Assembly: GCF_900105885.1 (NCBI RefSeq)
Contig: NZ_LT629780.1
Span: forward strand, 2,170,001 to 2,234,000
DNA length: 64,000 nt
Source: Pseudomonas guangdongensis
GTDB lineage: Bacteria; Pseudomonadota; Gammaproteobacteria; Pseudomonadales; Pseudomonadaceae
Direction: 5' to 3'
Shown one piece after another: positions 41,499 through 52,847 of the stretch (its first letter is position 1; every line of letters begins with the position of its first letter). Both the position numbers and the translations under genes were made by a program. Under the pieces are notes generated by a model. That model was given only the letters and a program-made list of their open reading frames with translations, was not told where the DNA came from and ran no database searches.

Positions 41499-42239
41499 AT
41501 GAGTCTGCAAGGTAAGGTGGCCCTGGTCACCGGCGCCACCCGTGGCATCGGCCAGGCGATCGCCCTGGAGCTGGGCCGTCAGGGCGCCATCGTCATCGGC
41601 ACCGCGACCAGCGCCAGTGGCGCCGAGCGCATCGCCGAAACCCTCAAGGCCCACGGCATCGAGGGCGCCGGCCTGGTGCTCGACGTGTCCAGCGACGAGT
41701 CCGTGGCCCAGACCCTGGAGCACATCCAGCAGCACCTCGGTCAGCCGACCATCCTGGTCAACAATGCCGGCATCACCCGCGACAACCTGATGCTGCGTAT
41801 GAAGGACGCCGAGTGGCACGACGTCATCAACACCAACCTGACCAGCATCTACCGCCTGTCCAAGGCGCTGCTCAAGGGTATGACCAAGGCTCGCTGGGGG
41901 CGGATTATCAACATCAGCTCGGTGGTCGGCTCGATGGGCAACGCCGGTCAGGCCAACTACGCGGCGGCCAAGGCCGGTGTCGAGGGCTTCTCGCGCGCGC
42001 TGGCGCGCGAGGTGGGTTCGCGCAACATCACCGTCAATGCGGTGGCGCCGGGCTTCATCGACACCGACATGACCCGCGAGCTGCCGGAAGCGCAGCGCGA
42101 GGCGCTGCTGACCCAGATTCCGCTGGGCCGCCTGGGTCAGGCCGAGGAAATCGCCAGTGTGGTGGGCTTCCTGGCCGGCGACGGCGGGGCCTATGTGACC
42201 GGCGCCACGATTCCGGTCAACGGCGGCATGTATATGTGA
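41499..42239 (+). CDS. fabG: 3-oxoacyl-ACP reductase
   Basis: 246 residues, short-chain dehydrogenase. NADPH loop TGATRGIGQAIA (12-23), NNAGITRDNL near 88, catalytic Ser in NISSVVGSMGNAGQ and the YAAAK tetrad member near 153. Reduces beta-ketoacyl-ACP in fatty-acid elongation. CAGGAG ribosome site. Confidence 0.97.
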   Translation: MSLQGKVALVTGATRGIGQAIALELGRQGAIVIGTATSASGAERIAETLKAHGIEGAGLVLDVSSDESVAQTLEHIQQHLGQPTILVNNAGITRDNLMLRMKDAEWHDVINTNLTSIYRLSKALLKGMTKARWGRIINISSVVGSMGNAGQANYAAAKAGVEGFSRALAREVGSRNITVNAVAPGFIDTDMTRELPEAQREALLTQIPLGRLGQAEEIASVVGFLAGDGGAYVTGATIPVNGGMYM

Positions 42240-42353
42240 GTGGGCGTGACGGTCGGTGAGCGCCGGCCGTCAGCCGCTTGTATCGTCAGGTTGTATTGTA
42301 ATTTTCGGTAGCACTGGTGGATGTACCGGAGGGCGGGGCGGCAAGCGTTTTGC

Positions 42354-42381
42354 TTGAAAAGCCGAAAACCCTTTCTATACA
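42354..42381 (+). promoter_or_regulatory. acpP promoter
   Basis: TTGAAA (42354-42359), 16 bases, TATACA (42376-42381). It gives acpP its own transcription with about 43 bases of leader, as expected for an abundant protein. Confidence 0.7.
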
Positions 42382-42430
42382 CTACGCGCCACCAGCTACA
42401 TTGGATTCTCCATAGGAGTGAGAACTGGAT

Positions 42431-42670
42431 ATGAGCACCATCGAAGAACGCGTCAAGAAGATCGTCGCCGAGCAACTGGGCGTTAAAGAAGAAGAAGTGA
42501 CCAACGGCGCTTCCTTCGTTGAAGACCTGGGCGCGGACTCCCTGGATACCGTCGAGCTGGTGATGGCTCTCGAAGAAGAATTCGAGACCGAGATTCCGGA
42601 CGAGCAGGCCGAGAAGATCACCACCGTTCAGGAAGCCATCGATTACGTCAATGCTCACGGTCAGCAATAA
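42431..42670 (+). CDS. acpP: Acyl carrier protein
   Basis: 79 residues, very acidic, [20 protein letters not shown]. The phosphopantetheine site is Ser37 in [11 protein letters not shown]. Carries growing acyl chains for fabD, fabG and fabF on either side. It has a dedicated promoter and is followed by a strong terminator, so a short abundant transcript is likely. Confidence 0.99.
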   Translation: MSTIEERVKKIVAEQLGVKEEEVTNGASFVEDLGADSLDTVELVMALEEEFETEIPDEQAEKITTVQEAIDYVNAHGQQ

Positions 42671-42692
42671 GTAATCGCCGGTTCCGGCATGG

Positions 42693-42728
42693 AAAAGCCG
42701 CACGTCTGTGACAAGACGTGCGGCTTTT
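42693..42728. terminator. Terminator after acpP
   Basis: AAAAGCCGCACGTCT, loop GTGACA, AGACGTGCGGCTTTT: long perfect stem with T-run, 22 bases after acpP. Confidence 0.93.
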
Positions 42729-42811
42729 CTTTGGAATCAAGGAAGGCGCCGCGACCCCCGGTCGCTCGACGGACTTTCTTGCTGTAGTAGAACAATCAAG
42801 AGGAGAGCGCT

Positions 42812-44056
42812 GTGTCGCGTAGACGCGTCGTGGTCACCGGTCTCGGTATGCTGTCGCCGCTGGGCCCGGATGTGGCCTCCAGCTGGCAGGGTATTCTGGC
42901 CGGGAACAGTGGTATCGGCCCCATCGAGCATATGGATGTGTCGGCCTTCGCTACCCGCTTTGGTGGTTCGGTCAGGGACTTCAAGGTCGAGGATTACCTC
43001 CTGGCCAAGGAAGCCCGCAAGATGGACCTCTTCATCCAGTACGGTCTGGCCGCCAGTTTCCAGGCGATCCGCGATTCCGGGCTGGAAGTCACCGACGCCA
43101 ACCGCGAGCGGGTCGGCGTGGCCATGGGCTCGGGCATCGGCGGCCTGACCAATATCGAGAACAACGCTCGCTCGCTGTTCGAGCAGGGGCCGCGGCGGAT
43201 CTCGCCGTTCTTCGTGCCCGGCTCGATCATCAACATGATTTCCGGCTTCCTGTCGATCCACCTGGGCGCACAGGGGCCGAACTACGCCATTACCACCGCC
43301 TGCACCACCGGCACCCACAGCATCGGCATGGCGGCGCGCAACATCGCCTATGGCGAGGCCGACGTGATGATCGCCGGTGGCGCCGAAATGGCCACCTGCG
43401 GTCTGGGCCTGGGTGGCTTCGGCGCCGCGCGCGCGCTGTCCACCCGCAATGACGACCCGACCCGCGCCAGCCGTCCCTGGGATCGCAATCGCGACGGCTT
43501 CGTGCTGGCCGACGGCGCCGGCGCGCTGGTGCTCGAGGAGCTGGAGCATGCCCGGGCGCGCGGTGCGAACATCTACGCCGAGCTGGTCGGCTTCGGCATG
43601 AGCGGCGACGCCTACCACATGACCGCGCCGCCGGAGACCGGCGACGGCGCCGCGCGCTGCATGCAGAATGCCTTGCGCGACGCCGGTCTGAACCCGGAGC
43701 AGGTGCAGTACATCAACGCCCACGGCACCTCGACCCCGGCCGGCGACCTGGCCGAGGCAGCGGCGGTCAAGCGGGTGTTCGGCGAGCATGCCTATCGACT
43801 GGCGGTCAGCTCCACCAAGTCGATGACCGGCCACCTGCTGGGCGCCGCCGGCGCGGTGGAGGCGATCTTCAGCATCCTCGCCCTGCGCGACCAGGTGGCG
43901 CCGCCGACCATCAACCTCGACGAGCCGGACGAGGGCTGCGATCTCAACTTCGTGGCGCACGAGGCCCAGGCCCTGCCGCTCGACGTGGCGGTGTCCAACT
44001 CCTTCGGCTTCGGCGGCACCAACGGCACCCTGGTGTTCCGCCGCTTCGCCGGCTGA
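42812..44056 (+). CDS. fabF: 3-oxoacyl-ACP synthase II
   Basis: 414 residues from GTG 42812 with AGAGGAG upstream. Condensing enzyme: Cys164 in [11 protein letters not shown], first histidine in [11 protein letters not shown] near 303, second in [12 protein letters not shown] near 340. It extends palmitoleate to cis-vaccenate and controls unsaturated fatty acid content with temperature. Its stop overlaps the pabC start by one base (TGATG). Confidence 0.97.
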   Translation: MSRRRVVVTGLGMLSPLGPDVASSWQGILAGNSGIGPIEHMDVSAFATRFGGSVRDFKVEDYLLAKEARKMDLFIQYGLAASFQAIRDSGLEVTDANRERVGVAMGSGIGGLTNIENNARSLFEQGPRRISPFFVPGSIINMISGFLSIHLGAQGPNYAITTACTTGTHSIGMAARNIAYGEADVMIAGGAEMATCGLGLGGFGAARALSTRNDDPTRASRPWDRNRDGFVLADGAGALVLEELEHARARGANIYAELVGFGMSGDAYHMTAPPETGDGAARCMQNALRDAGLNPEQVQYINAHGTSTPAGDLAEAAAVKRVFGEHAYRLAVSSTKSMTGHLLGAAGAVEAIFSILALRDQVAPPTINLDEPDEGCDLNFVAHEAQALPLDVAVSNSFGFGGTNGTLVFRRFAG

Positions 44057-44873
44057 TGCTGGCGTGGATCGACGGTCGGCCGGCGGAGCAGCTGCCGCTG
44101 ACCGACCGCGGTCTGGCCTACGGCGATGGGCTGTTCGAGACCATCGCCGTGCGCGCCACGCGGATGCCGCTGCTGGAGCGGCATCTGGCGCGGCTGGCGC
44201 AGGGCGCGCAGCGCCTGGCACTGCCGCTCGACCTCGAATCCCTGCGCGCCGAGCTGGAGGCTTTCGCCGATCAGCTCGGCGACGGCGTCGCCAAGCTGAT
44301 CGTCACCCGTGGCGATGGGCTGCGCGGTTACGCGCCGCCGCCCGCCGCCCGCTGCCGGCGCATCCTGACCGGCAACCCGCCTGCGGCCTATCCCGCCGCC
44401 CACCGCGAGCGCGGTGTGCGCCTGTTTCCCTGTGCGACCCGGCTGGCCGAGCAGCCGCTGCTGGCCGGCCTCAAGCACCTCAACCGTCTCGAACAGGTGC
44501 TGGCCCGCGGCGAATGGCAGGACCCGGCCTTCGCCGAAGGCCTGATGCGCGATACCGCCGGGCGGGTGGTGGAGGGCGTGTTCAGCAACCTGTTCCTGGT
44601 GCGGGAGGGCGTATTGCTGACTCCGGCGCTCAAACGCTGCGGGGTGGCCGGCACCATGCGTGCGGAAATCCTCGCCCGCGCCGCGCAGACCGGCATCGCC
44701 ACCCAAGTGCGCGACATCGACCACTCCGAACTGCTGGTCGCCGACGAGGTGTTCCTCTGCAACAGCCAGTACGGCATCTGGCCGGTGGTGGCGCTGGAGG
44801 AACGGCGCTGGGCGGTCGGCGAGACGACCCGTAAACTGCAGGGCCTGATCGACGACCTGCTGGGAAATTCCCC

Positions 44874-44877
<4 letters not shown>
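44056..44877 (+). CDS. pabC: 4-amino-4-deoxychorismate lyase
   Basis: 273 residues, class IV PLP enzyme. It makes 4-aminobenzoate for folate. Catalytic lysine in GLKHLNRLEQ near 140 and PLP phosphate contacts in TAGRVVEGVFSNLFL and GVAGTMRAEIL. The fabF-pabC-mltG-tmk-holB order is the classic gammaproteobacterial one. Overlaps fabF by 1 base and mltG by 4. Confidence 0.95.
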
Positions 44878-47531
<2,654 letters not shown>

Positions 47532-47612
47532 GTGCCGGCGGGCCGGCAGTTGCGGCGCGCCGCGGCCGGCCTGCTAGAATCGCCAGCCAATCCATCAGGA
47601 AGGAACCTGTCC

Positions 47613-47963
47613 ATGTCGGCGACTCCCGCTGCCCGCAACGCCATCATGAGCCTGGTGCTCAAGGACAAGACGCAACTCTACGCCGCCTACATGCCGTTCC
47701 TGCGCAACGGCGGCCTGTTCGTGCCGACCGCCAAGCCCTATCGACTGGGCGACGAGGTCTTCGTGCTGCTCAGCCTGCCGGGCGAGGCGGAAAAGATCCC
47801 GGTCGCCGGCAAGGTGGTGTGGATCACCCCGCAAGGCGCCCAGGGCAACCGCGTGGCCGGGATCGGCGTGCAGTTCGGCGACGGCGACCAGGCCCTGCGC
47901 AACCGCATCGAGACCTGTCTGGCCGGCACCCACCATTCCGAACGGCCCACCCTGACCCTGTGA
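47613..47963 (+). CDS. pilZ: Type IV pilus assembly protein PilZ
   Basis: 116 residues from ATG 47613 (AGGAAGGAA upstream); a longer frame from 47532 is rejected. The sequence MSLVLKDKTQLYAAYMPFLR followed by NGGLFVPT and GKVVWITPQGAQGN closely fits the P. aeruginosa PilZ founder protein. It lacks the RxxxR c-di-GMP motif of other PilZ-domain proteins, as the founder does, and acts in pilus assembly with PilB/FimX. A type IV pilus system is expected elsewhere in the genome. Confidence 0.94.
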   Translation: MSATPAARNAIMSLVLKDKTQLYAAYMPFLRNGGLFVPTAKPYRLGDEVFVLLSLPGEAEKIPVAGKVVWITPQGAQGNRVAGIGVQFGDGDQALRNRIETCLAGTHHSERPTLTL

Positions 47964-47965
47964 AG

Positions 47966-48742
47966 ATGCTCGTAGACTCCCACTGCCACCTCGACCGCCT
48001 TGACCTCTCCGCCTATGACGGCAGCCTCGACGCCGCGCTGGACGCAGCGCGCGCCCGTGGCGTCGGCCGCTTCCTGTGCATCGGCGTCAGCGCCGGCAAC
48101 GCCGCGGCGGTCCGCCAGCTGGCCGACACCTACGCCGACGTGTACTGCTCGGTCGGCGTGCATCCGCTGGACCTGCAGGCCGGCCAGGCGCCGGCCCTCG
48201 ACTGGCTGCTGGCCGAGCTGAACCACCCGCGGGTGGTGGCCATCGGCGAGACCGGCCTGGACTACCACTACCAGCCCGAATCCGCGCCGCTGCAGCAGGA
48301 CAGCTTCCGCCTGCATCTGGAGGCGGCGCGGCAGACCGGCAAGCCGGTGGTCGTGCATACCCGCGAGGCGCGCGCCGATACCCTGGCGCTGCTGCGCGAG
48401 GCCGACCTGTCCCAGGCCGGGGTGCTGCACTGCTTCACCGAGGACTGGGCGATGGCCCGCGCCGCGCTGGACCTGGGCTACTACATCTCGCTGTCCGGCA
48501 TCGTCACCTTCCGCAATGCCGAGGCGCTGCGCGAGGTGGCCCGGCAGGTGCCCGCCGACCGCCTGCTGGTGGAAACCGACGCGCCCTATCTGGCGCCGGT
48601 GCCCCATCGCGGCCGGCCGAACCTGCCCGAGTATGTGCGCGACGTCGCCGAGTACCTGGCGGTGCTGCGCGGGGTCGACGTCGAGACCCTGGCGGAGCAG
48701 ACCACCGCCAACTTCGCCCGGCTGTTCCCGCTGGCCGGCTGA
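47966..48742 (+). CDS. tatD: TatD family metal-dependent hydrolase
   Basis: 258 residues from ATG 47966 (MLVDSHCHLDRLDLSAYDG); GTG 47960, overlapping the pilZ stop by 4 bases, is an equally possible start. TIM-barrel metal ligands: SHCHLD near 5, GETGLDYHYQ near 94, VVHTREA near 130, HCFTED near 155 and ETDAPYLAP near 205. Members act as 3'-5' DNases or unknown phosphodiesterases (YcfH type, by context after holB). End of the fatty-acid/cell-wall operon. Confidence 0.93.
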   Translation: MLVDSHCHLDRLDLSAYDGSLDAALDAARARGVGRFLCIGVSAGNAAAVRQLADTYADVYCSVGVHPLDLQAGQAPALDWLLAELNHPRVVAIGETGLDYHYQPESAPLQQDSFRLHLEAARQTGKPVVVHTREARADTLALLREADLSQAGVLHCFTEDWAMARAALDLGYYISLSGIVTFRNAEALREVARQVPADRLLVETDAPYLAPVPHRGRPNLPEYVRDVAEYLAVLRGVDVETLAEQTTANFARLFPLAG

Positions 48743-48751
48743 ACGGCGGGC

Positions 48752-48786
48752 AAAAAAAACCCGGCTTCTGGGGGAGGAATCCGGGT
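48752..48786 (-). terminator. Terminator of the RgsA-like RNA
   Basis: Minus strand ACCCGG, a C-rich loop, CCGGGT followed by eight T. Classic Rho-independent form. It also lies just after tatD but has no T-run in that direction. Confidence 0.88.
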
Positions 48787-48870
48787 CAAAGACCATTAGG
48801 AGTAGAACCGGAACGGACGTCCCACGCCGTTCCGCCTGACGGGTACTTGGGGGGAGTACCGCAGATCAGT
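48752..48870 (-). ncRNA. rgsA: Probable small RNA RgsA (P16)
   Basis: About 119 bases on the minus strand, directly downstream of tatD where P. aeruginosa carries RgsA (PA2958.1, known as GacA- and RpoS-dependent). Read 5' to 3' it folds into GGTACT-CCCCCCA-AGTACC (48860-48842), an 8-bp stem CGGAACGG/CCGTTCCG (48834-48809) and a terminator hairpin with U8. The first and last loops are C-rich (CCCCCC and CTCCCCC), which suits pairing with ribosome-binding sites. No protein is encoded. Identity rests on position, length and structure. Confidence 0.7.
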
Positions 48871-48876
48871 GAGCTG

Positions 48877-48882
48877 AGTATT
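48877..48882 (-). promoter_or_regulatory. Possible -10 of the RgsA-like RNA
   Basis: AATACT on the minus strand preceded by C (CAATACT), similar to the sigmaS-preferred CTATACT, with no -35 match. It overlaps the perfect 12-bp palindrome TATTGATCAATA (48879-48890), a possible regulator site. Confidence 0.45.
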
Positions 48883-48989
48883 GATCAATATTTGACCGCT
48901 CGCCGCATGGGGAGCCCCCGTTCTTAAACGGATTTGCAATAGATCGCCACCGTCTGAGTGCGCTTGGCGACAAGATCGCCGCCTATCCC

Positions 48990-50117
48990 TCAGGCAAGCG
49001 TGCGCAGCAGCTGCAGCGTTTCCTCCAGGACCGTCTCCGGCGTATAGAAGTGCGGCGACAGGCGGATGCCGCCGCCGCGCTGCGCGCACACCACCTGCTG
49101 CGCCTTGAGCTGCTCGAACAGCGTGGCGTTGTCCCGGCCGTCGAGGCTGAAGGTGACGATGCCGGCGCGCCGTTCGGGCTCGGCGGGGCTCAGCAGCCGG
49201 GCGCCGGGGAGCGCGGCGAGGGTCTCGTGCAGGTGGCGCACGCGCTCCTCCAGCAGGCCGGCCACCTGTGCCATGCCGACCTCTTCGAGCAGCGACAGGC
49301 TGGCCTCCAGGGCCATGGCGCCGAGCATGTTCGGACTGCCGCACTCGAAGCGCCGCGCGCTGCGCGCCGGCTGCCAGTCGCGGCGCTCGTAGTTGCCGAC
49401 ATCCTCCAGCATGTGCCAGCCGTACTCGTGCAGCTTCAGCTGCTCGCGCAGGTCGCGGCGGCAGTAGAACACACCCAGGCCTTCCGGGCCGAGCAGCCAC
49501 TTGTGGCCGTCGGCCATGGCGAAGGCGCAGTCGCTGGCCTGCACGTCGAAGGGCTGGGCGCCGAGCTGCTGGATGGCGTCGACGCAGAGCAGCACGCCGC
49601 GCGCCCGGCAACCGGCGCCGAGACGCTGCAGGTCCAGGCGCAGGCCGCTGGCGTACTGCACGGCGCTGATCGCCAGCAGGCGGGTGCGCGCCGTGCAGGC
49701 GGCGAGCAGGGCGCCCTCCGGGTCGTGTCCGGCCAGTCCGACCTCGATCACCTCCACGCCCAGCGGGCGCAGCGCCTCCCAGACCACCCGGTTGGAGGGA
49801 AACTCCTCGTCGCTGATCAGCACCTGATCGCCGGCGCGCCAGTCGAGGCCGAAGGCGACGAAGGACAGCGCCTCGGAGGTGTTCTTCACCAGCGCCACGT
49901 CGGCCACCGAGGGGGCGTTGAGCAGGTTGCGCAGGCGCTGGCGCAGGCGGTTCTCGACCTGCAGCCACTGCGGGTAGTCGCGGGCGCCGATGCGCAGGTT
50001 CTGCTCGGCGAACGCGCTGACCGCGTGGCTGGCGCGGCGCGGCCAGGGGGCGACGGCGGCGTGGTTGAGGTAACGCAGGCCGGGCTGCTGGGGAAATTCG
50101 TCGTGCCAGGAGTGCAT
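48990..50117 (-). CDS. Class V aminotransferase-fold PLP enzyme
   Basis: 375 residues. PLP lysine in ADGHKWLLGPEGLGVF near 205 and the cofactor aspartate in LLCVDAIQQLGAQP near 180. TSEALSFVAFGLDW and CGSPNMLGAMALEASLSLLE support the class V (cysteine desulfurase / isopenicillin epimerase-like) fold. There is no conserved cysteine loop typical of IscS, so desulfurase activity is doubtful. Substrate unknown. It stands alone, upstream of the RgsA-like RNA on the same strand; the gap 48871-48989 holds that RNA's promoter region. Confidence 0.85.
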   Translation of the reverse strand: MHSWHDEFPQQPGLRYLNHAAVAPWPRRASHAVSAFAEQNLRIGARDYPQWLQVENRLRQRLRNLLNAPSVADVALVKNTSEALSFVAFGLDWRAGDQVLISDEEFPSNRVVWEALRPLGVEVIEVGLAGHDPEGALLAACTARTRLLAISAVQYASGLRLDLQRLGAGCRARGVLLCVDAIQQLGAQPFDVQASDCAFAMADGHKWLLGPEGLGVFYCRRDLREQLKLHEYGWHMLEDVGNYERRDWQPARSARRFECGSPNMLGAMALEASLSLLEEVGMAQVAGLLEERVRHLHETLAALPGARLLSPAEPERRAGIVTFSLDGRDNATLFEQLKAQQVVCAQRGGGIRLSPHFYTPETVLEETLQLLRTLA

Positions 50118-50259
50118 CGTGACGGGCTCCGTGAAGTCGGGTCGGTTGCGGGCATAATAGCGCGTGCACGCGGTGCGACCCGACGTGGACAGTCTGGCCC
50201 GCCGGGGTGTGGGTGAGCGCCGGGCAGTCGGTGTCCGATGGCTAACGAGGGAGACGGTG

Positions 50260-50823
50260 ATGAGCGAGACGAAGGGGAGTGCGGAGGCGCTGCTGGGGCA
50301 GATTCCGCGTCAGGAGGCGGGGCCGGCGCCGGTGCATCTGTGGAATCCGCCGTTCTGCGGCGACATCGACATGCGCATCGCCCGCGACGGTCGCTGGTTC
50401 TACCAGGGCACGCCGATCGGCCGGCCGGCGCTGGTGCGGCTGTTCTCGAACATCCTGCGCCGCGACGGCGACGACTACTTCCTGGTGACTCCGGTGGAGA
50501 AGGTCGGCATCCGCGTCGAGGATGCGCCCTTCGTAGCGGTCGAGATGCAGGTCGAGGGGGAGGGCGAGGCGCAGGTGCTACGTTTCGTCACCCAGGTCGG
50601 CGACAGCGTGGTGGCCGATGCCGAGCATCCGCTGCGGGTGGTGGTCGATGCGCAGAGCGGCGAGCCGGCGCCCTATGTACGGGTGCGCGCCAATCTGGAG
50701 GCGCTGATCCATCGCAACCTGTTCTACCGACTGGTGGATCTGGCGGTGCCGGTGCAGGTCGGCGGTGCGTCCGCTCTCGGCGTGTGGAGTGGCGGTCGGT
50801 TGTTCGGGCTGGGGACGCTCTGA
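50260..50823 (+). CDS. DUF1285 family protein
   Basis: 187 residues from ATG 50260, with GAGGGAGA upstream; the longer frame from 50164 is rejected. Family hallmarks are HLWNPPFCGDIDMRIARDG and WFYQGTPIGRPALVRLFSNI, followed by DYFLVTPVEKVGI. Structures of the family resemble ligand-binding pleckstrin-like folds, but no role is known. No signal peptide. Lies next to etf-QO in pseudomonads. Confidence 0.88.
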   Translation: MSETKGSAEALLGQIPRQEAGPAPVHLWNPPFCGDIDMRIARDGRWFYQGTPIGRPALVRLFSNILRRDGDDYFLVTPVEKVGIRVEDAPFVAVEMQVEGEGEAQVLRFVTQVGDSVVADAEHPLRVVVDAQSGEPAPYVRVRANLEALIHRNLFYRLVDLAVPVQVGGASALGVWSGGRLFGLGTL

Positions 50824-50827
50824 ACGG

Positions 50828-50854
50828 ACAAGGCCCTGCAGTGCAGGGCCTTGT
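50828..50854. terminator. Hairpin between DUF1285 gene and etf-QO
   Basis: ACAAGGCCCTGCA-G-TGCAGGGCCTTGT, 13-bp perfect arms between convergent genes. No T-run on either side, so terminator strength is uncertain. Confidence 0.55.
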
Positions 50855-50863
50855 GGGAGTGGC

Positions 50864-52528
50864 TTACATGTTGGGGTAGTTCGGCCCGCCGGTGCCTTCC
50901 GGGGCGACCCAGGTGATGTTTTGCGCCGGGTCCTTGATGTCGCAGGTCTTGCAGTGCACGCAGTTCTGCGCGTTGATCTGGAAGCGCTGGCCGCCGTCGT
51001 CGCCGGCGACGATCTCGTAGACCCCGGCCGGGCAGTAGCGCTGCGCCGGCTCGTCGTACAGCGGCAGGTTCTGCGCCAACGGGATGCTCGCATCGCGCAG
51101 CTTCAGGTGGCAGGGCTGGTCTTCCTCGTGGTTGGTGTTGGAGAGGAACACCGAGGACAGTTTGTCGAAGCTCAGCTTGCCGTCCGGTTTGGGGTAGACG
51201 ATCTTCGCGCAGGCCGCGGCCGGCTTGAGGCGGGCGTGGTCGGGGGTGGTGTCGCGCAGGGTGAACGGCAGCTTGCCGCCGAACAGGTTCTGGTCGACGA
51301 AGTTGAACGCCCCGCCCAGCAGGGTGCCGAACTTGTGGATCGCCGGGCCGAAGTTGCGGCTGCGCTGAAGTTCGTCGTACAGCCAGCTGGCCTCGAAGGC
51401 CTTGACGTAGTTGTTCAGTTCGTCGCCGCCCTCGCGGCCGGCGGCCAGCGCCTCGACGATGGCGTCGGCGGCGAGCATGCCGGACTTCATCGCGGTGTGG
51501 CTGCCCTTGATCTTGGCGAAGTTCAGGGTGCCGGCGTCGCAGCCGATCAGCGCGCCGCCGGGGAACACCAGTTTGGGCAGCGAGTTGAGGCCGCCCTTGC
51601 AGATGGCGCGGGCGCCGTAGGCGATGCGCTTGCCGCCTTCCAGGTACCGGGCGATGGTCGGGTGGTGCTTGTAGCGCTGGAACTCGTCGAACGGTGACAG
51701 GTGCGGGTTGCTGTAGGACAGGTCGACGATCAGGCCGACCACCACCTGATTGTTCTCCAGGTGGTAGAGGAAGGAGCCGCCGGTGTTCTCGCTGCCGGTG
51801 ATGTCCAGTGGCCAGCCGGCGGTGTGCACCACCAGGCCCGGTTCGTGTTTCGCCGGGTCGACTTCCCACAGTTCCTTGATGCCGATGCCGTAGTGCTGGG
51901 CGTCGGCCTCGGCATCCAGCTTGTAGCGGGCGATCAGCTGCTTGCCGAGGTGCCCGCGGCAGCCCTCGGCGAACAGGGTGTATTTCGCGCGCAGTTCCAT
52001 GCCGGGGGTGTAGAGGCCGTCCTTGGGGTTGCCTTCGTGGTCGACGCCCAGGTCGCCGGTGACGATGCCGCGCACCACGCCCTGCGCGTCGATCAGCGCT
52101 TCCTGGGCGGCGAAGCCCGGATAGACCTCGACGCCGAGGGCCTCGGCCTGCTGGGCCAGCCAGCGGCACAGGTTGCCGAGGGAGATGATGTAGTTGCCCT
52201 CGTTGTGCATGGTCCTGGGCACCAGGGCATCGGGGATGCGGGTGGCGCTGTCGGCGTTCTTCAGCAGGTAGATGTCGTCGCGCTTGACCGGGGTGTGCAG
52301 CGGCGCGCCCCGCTCCTTCCAGTCGGGGAACAGTTCGTTGAGGGCGTGCGGCTCGAACACCGCGCCGGAGAGAATGTGTGCGCCGACTTCGGAGCCTTTC
52401 TCCACCACGCAGACACTGACGTCCTGTCCGCTGGCGGCGGCCTGCTGCTTCAGTCGGCAGGCGGCGGAGAGACCGGCGGGGCCGGCTCCGACGATGACGA
52501 CGTCGAATTCCATGTATTCGCGTTCCAC
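50864..52528 (-). CDS. Electron transfer flavoprotein-ubiquinone oxidoreductase
   Basis: 554 residues from GTG 52528, chosen because AGGAG lies 7 bases upstream and the protein begins MEREYMEFDVVIVGAGPAGL; a frame to 52663 runs through the promoter and operator. N-terminal FAD site VVIVGAGPAGLSAACRLK and a C-terminal [4Fe-4S] ferredoxin domain (CPAGVYEI, NCVHCKTCDIKDP). It passes electrons from ETF, and so from acyl-CoA dehydrogenases, to the quinone pool. Divergent from etfBA with a PsrA-type palindrome between. Confidence 0.96.
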   Translation of the reverse strand: MEREYMEFDVVIVGAGPAGLSAACRLKQQAAASGQDVSVCVVEKGSEVGAHILSGAVFEPHALNELFPDWKERGAPLHTPVKRDDIYLLKNADSATRIPDALVPRTMHNEGNYIISLGNLCRWLAQQAEALGVEVYPGFAAQEALIDAQGVVRGIVTGDLGVDHEGNPKDGLYTPGMELRAKYTLFAEGCRGHLGKQLIARYKLDAEADAQHYGIGIKELWEVDPAKHEPGLVVHTAGWPLDITGSENTGGSFLYHLENNQVVVGLIVDLSYSNPHLSPFDEFQRYKHHPTIARYLEGGKRIAYGARAICKGGLNSLPKLVFPGGALIGCDAGTLNFAKIKGSHTAMKSGMLAADAIVEALAAGREGGDELNNYVKAFEASWLYDELQRSRNFGPAIHKFGTLLGGAFNFVDQNLFGGKLPFTLRDTTPDHARLKPAAACAKIVYPKPDGKLSFDKLSSVFLSNTNHEEDQPCHLKLRDASIPLAQNLPLYDEPAQRYCPAGVYEIVAGDDGGQRFQINAQNCVHCKTCDIKDPAQNITWVAPEGTGGPNYPNM

Positions 52529-52599
52529 ACTCAATCTCCTGTACAAGGCTTCAAGGTCTGCTTTTTCTGGAATTGCCGTGCTTCGGCTTATTGGATCGC

Positions 52600-52628
52600 A
52601 GTATATCCGGGGTGTGCAGAGCGTCCAA
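52600..52628 (-). promoter_or_regulatory. etf-QO sigma70 promoter
   Basis: Minus strand TTGGAC (52623-52628), exactly 17 bases, TATACT (52600-52605). Leader about 65 bases. The PsrA-type palindrome begins 2 bases upstream of the -35. Confidence 0.75.
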
Positions 52629-52630
52629 TA

Positions 52631-52644
52631 CAAACGTTCGTTTG
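52631..52644. promoter_or_regulatory. PsrA-type operator between etf-QO and etfBA
   Basis: CAAAC-GTTC-GTTTG, a perfect 5-4-5 palindrome with PsrA half-sites, the same architecture as the one at psrA. It abuts the -35 of the etf-QO promoter and overlaps the likely -35 of etfBA, so one bound dimer could repress both directions. Confidence 0.82.
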
Positions 52645-52668
52645 AATCCGACGAAACACGCATATAAT
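52641..52668 (+). promoter_or_regulatory. etfBA promoter
   Basis: Perfect -10 TATAAT (52663-52668), with TTTGAA (52641-52646) as best -35 at 16 bases. The -35 lies inside or against the PsrA palindrome. The leader to etfB is about 170 bases (52675-52847), with no gene in it that I can see. Confidence 0.65.
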
Positions 52669-52847
52669 AAGGCTTTGCGCCCGGTGGACGAAAGGCTGGG
52701 CGTATTGACCGGGTAGGGGGATGCGGTCAAGATACCGGCGATTTTGGTGGTCGCGGTATAGCTGAGGGTCGGTTCTGGCCGACAGTCATCCCGGCCGGGT
52801 GCGCCTTGGCGTTACCTTCTTAACTCACCGGAGAACACGAGGAATCC

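Noticed and set aside
48743..48927. Plus-strand read of the tatD downstream hairpins as an RsmY/RsmZ-like RNA with GGA motifs
   Set aside because: Several GGA triplets occur on the plus strand, but the U8 terminator and the -10 element are on the minus strand, and the position fits RgsA.
52529..52663. 45-codon N-terminal extension of ETF-QO
   Set aside because: It would place the start within the promoter and operator. The GTG at 52528 has an AGGAG site and matches the family start.
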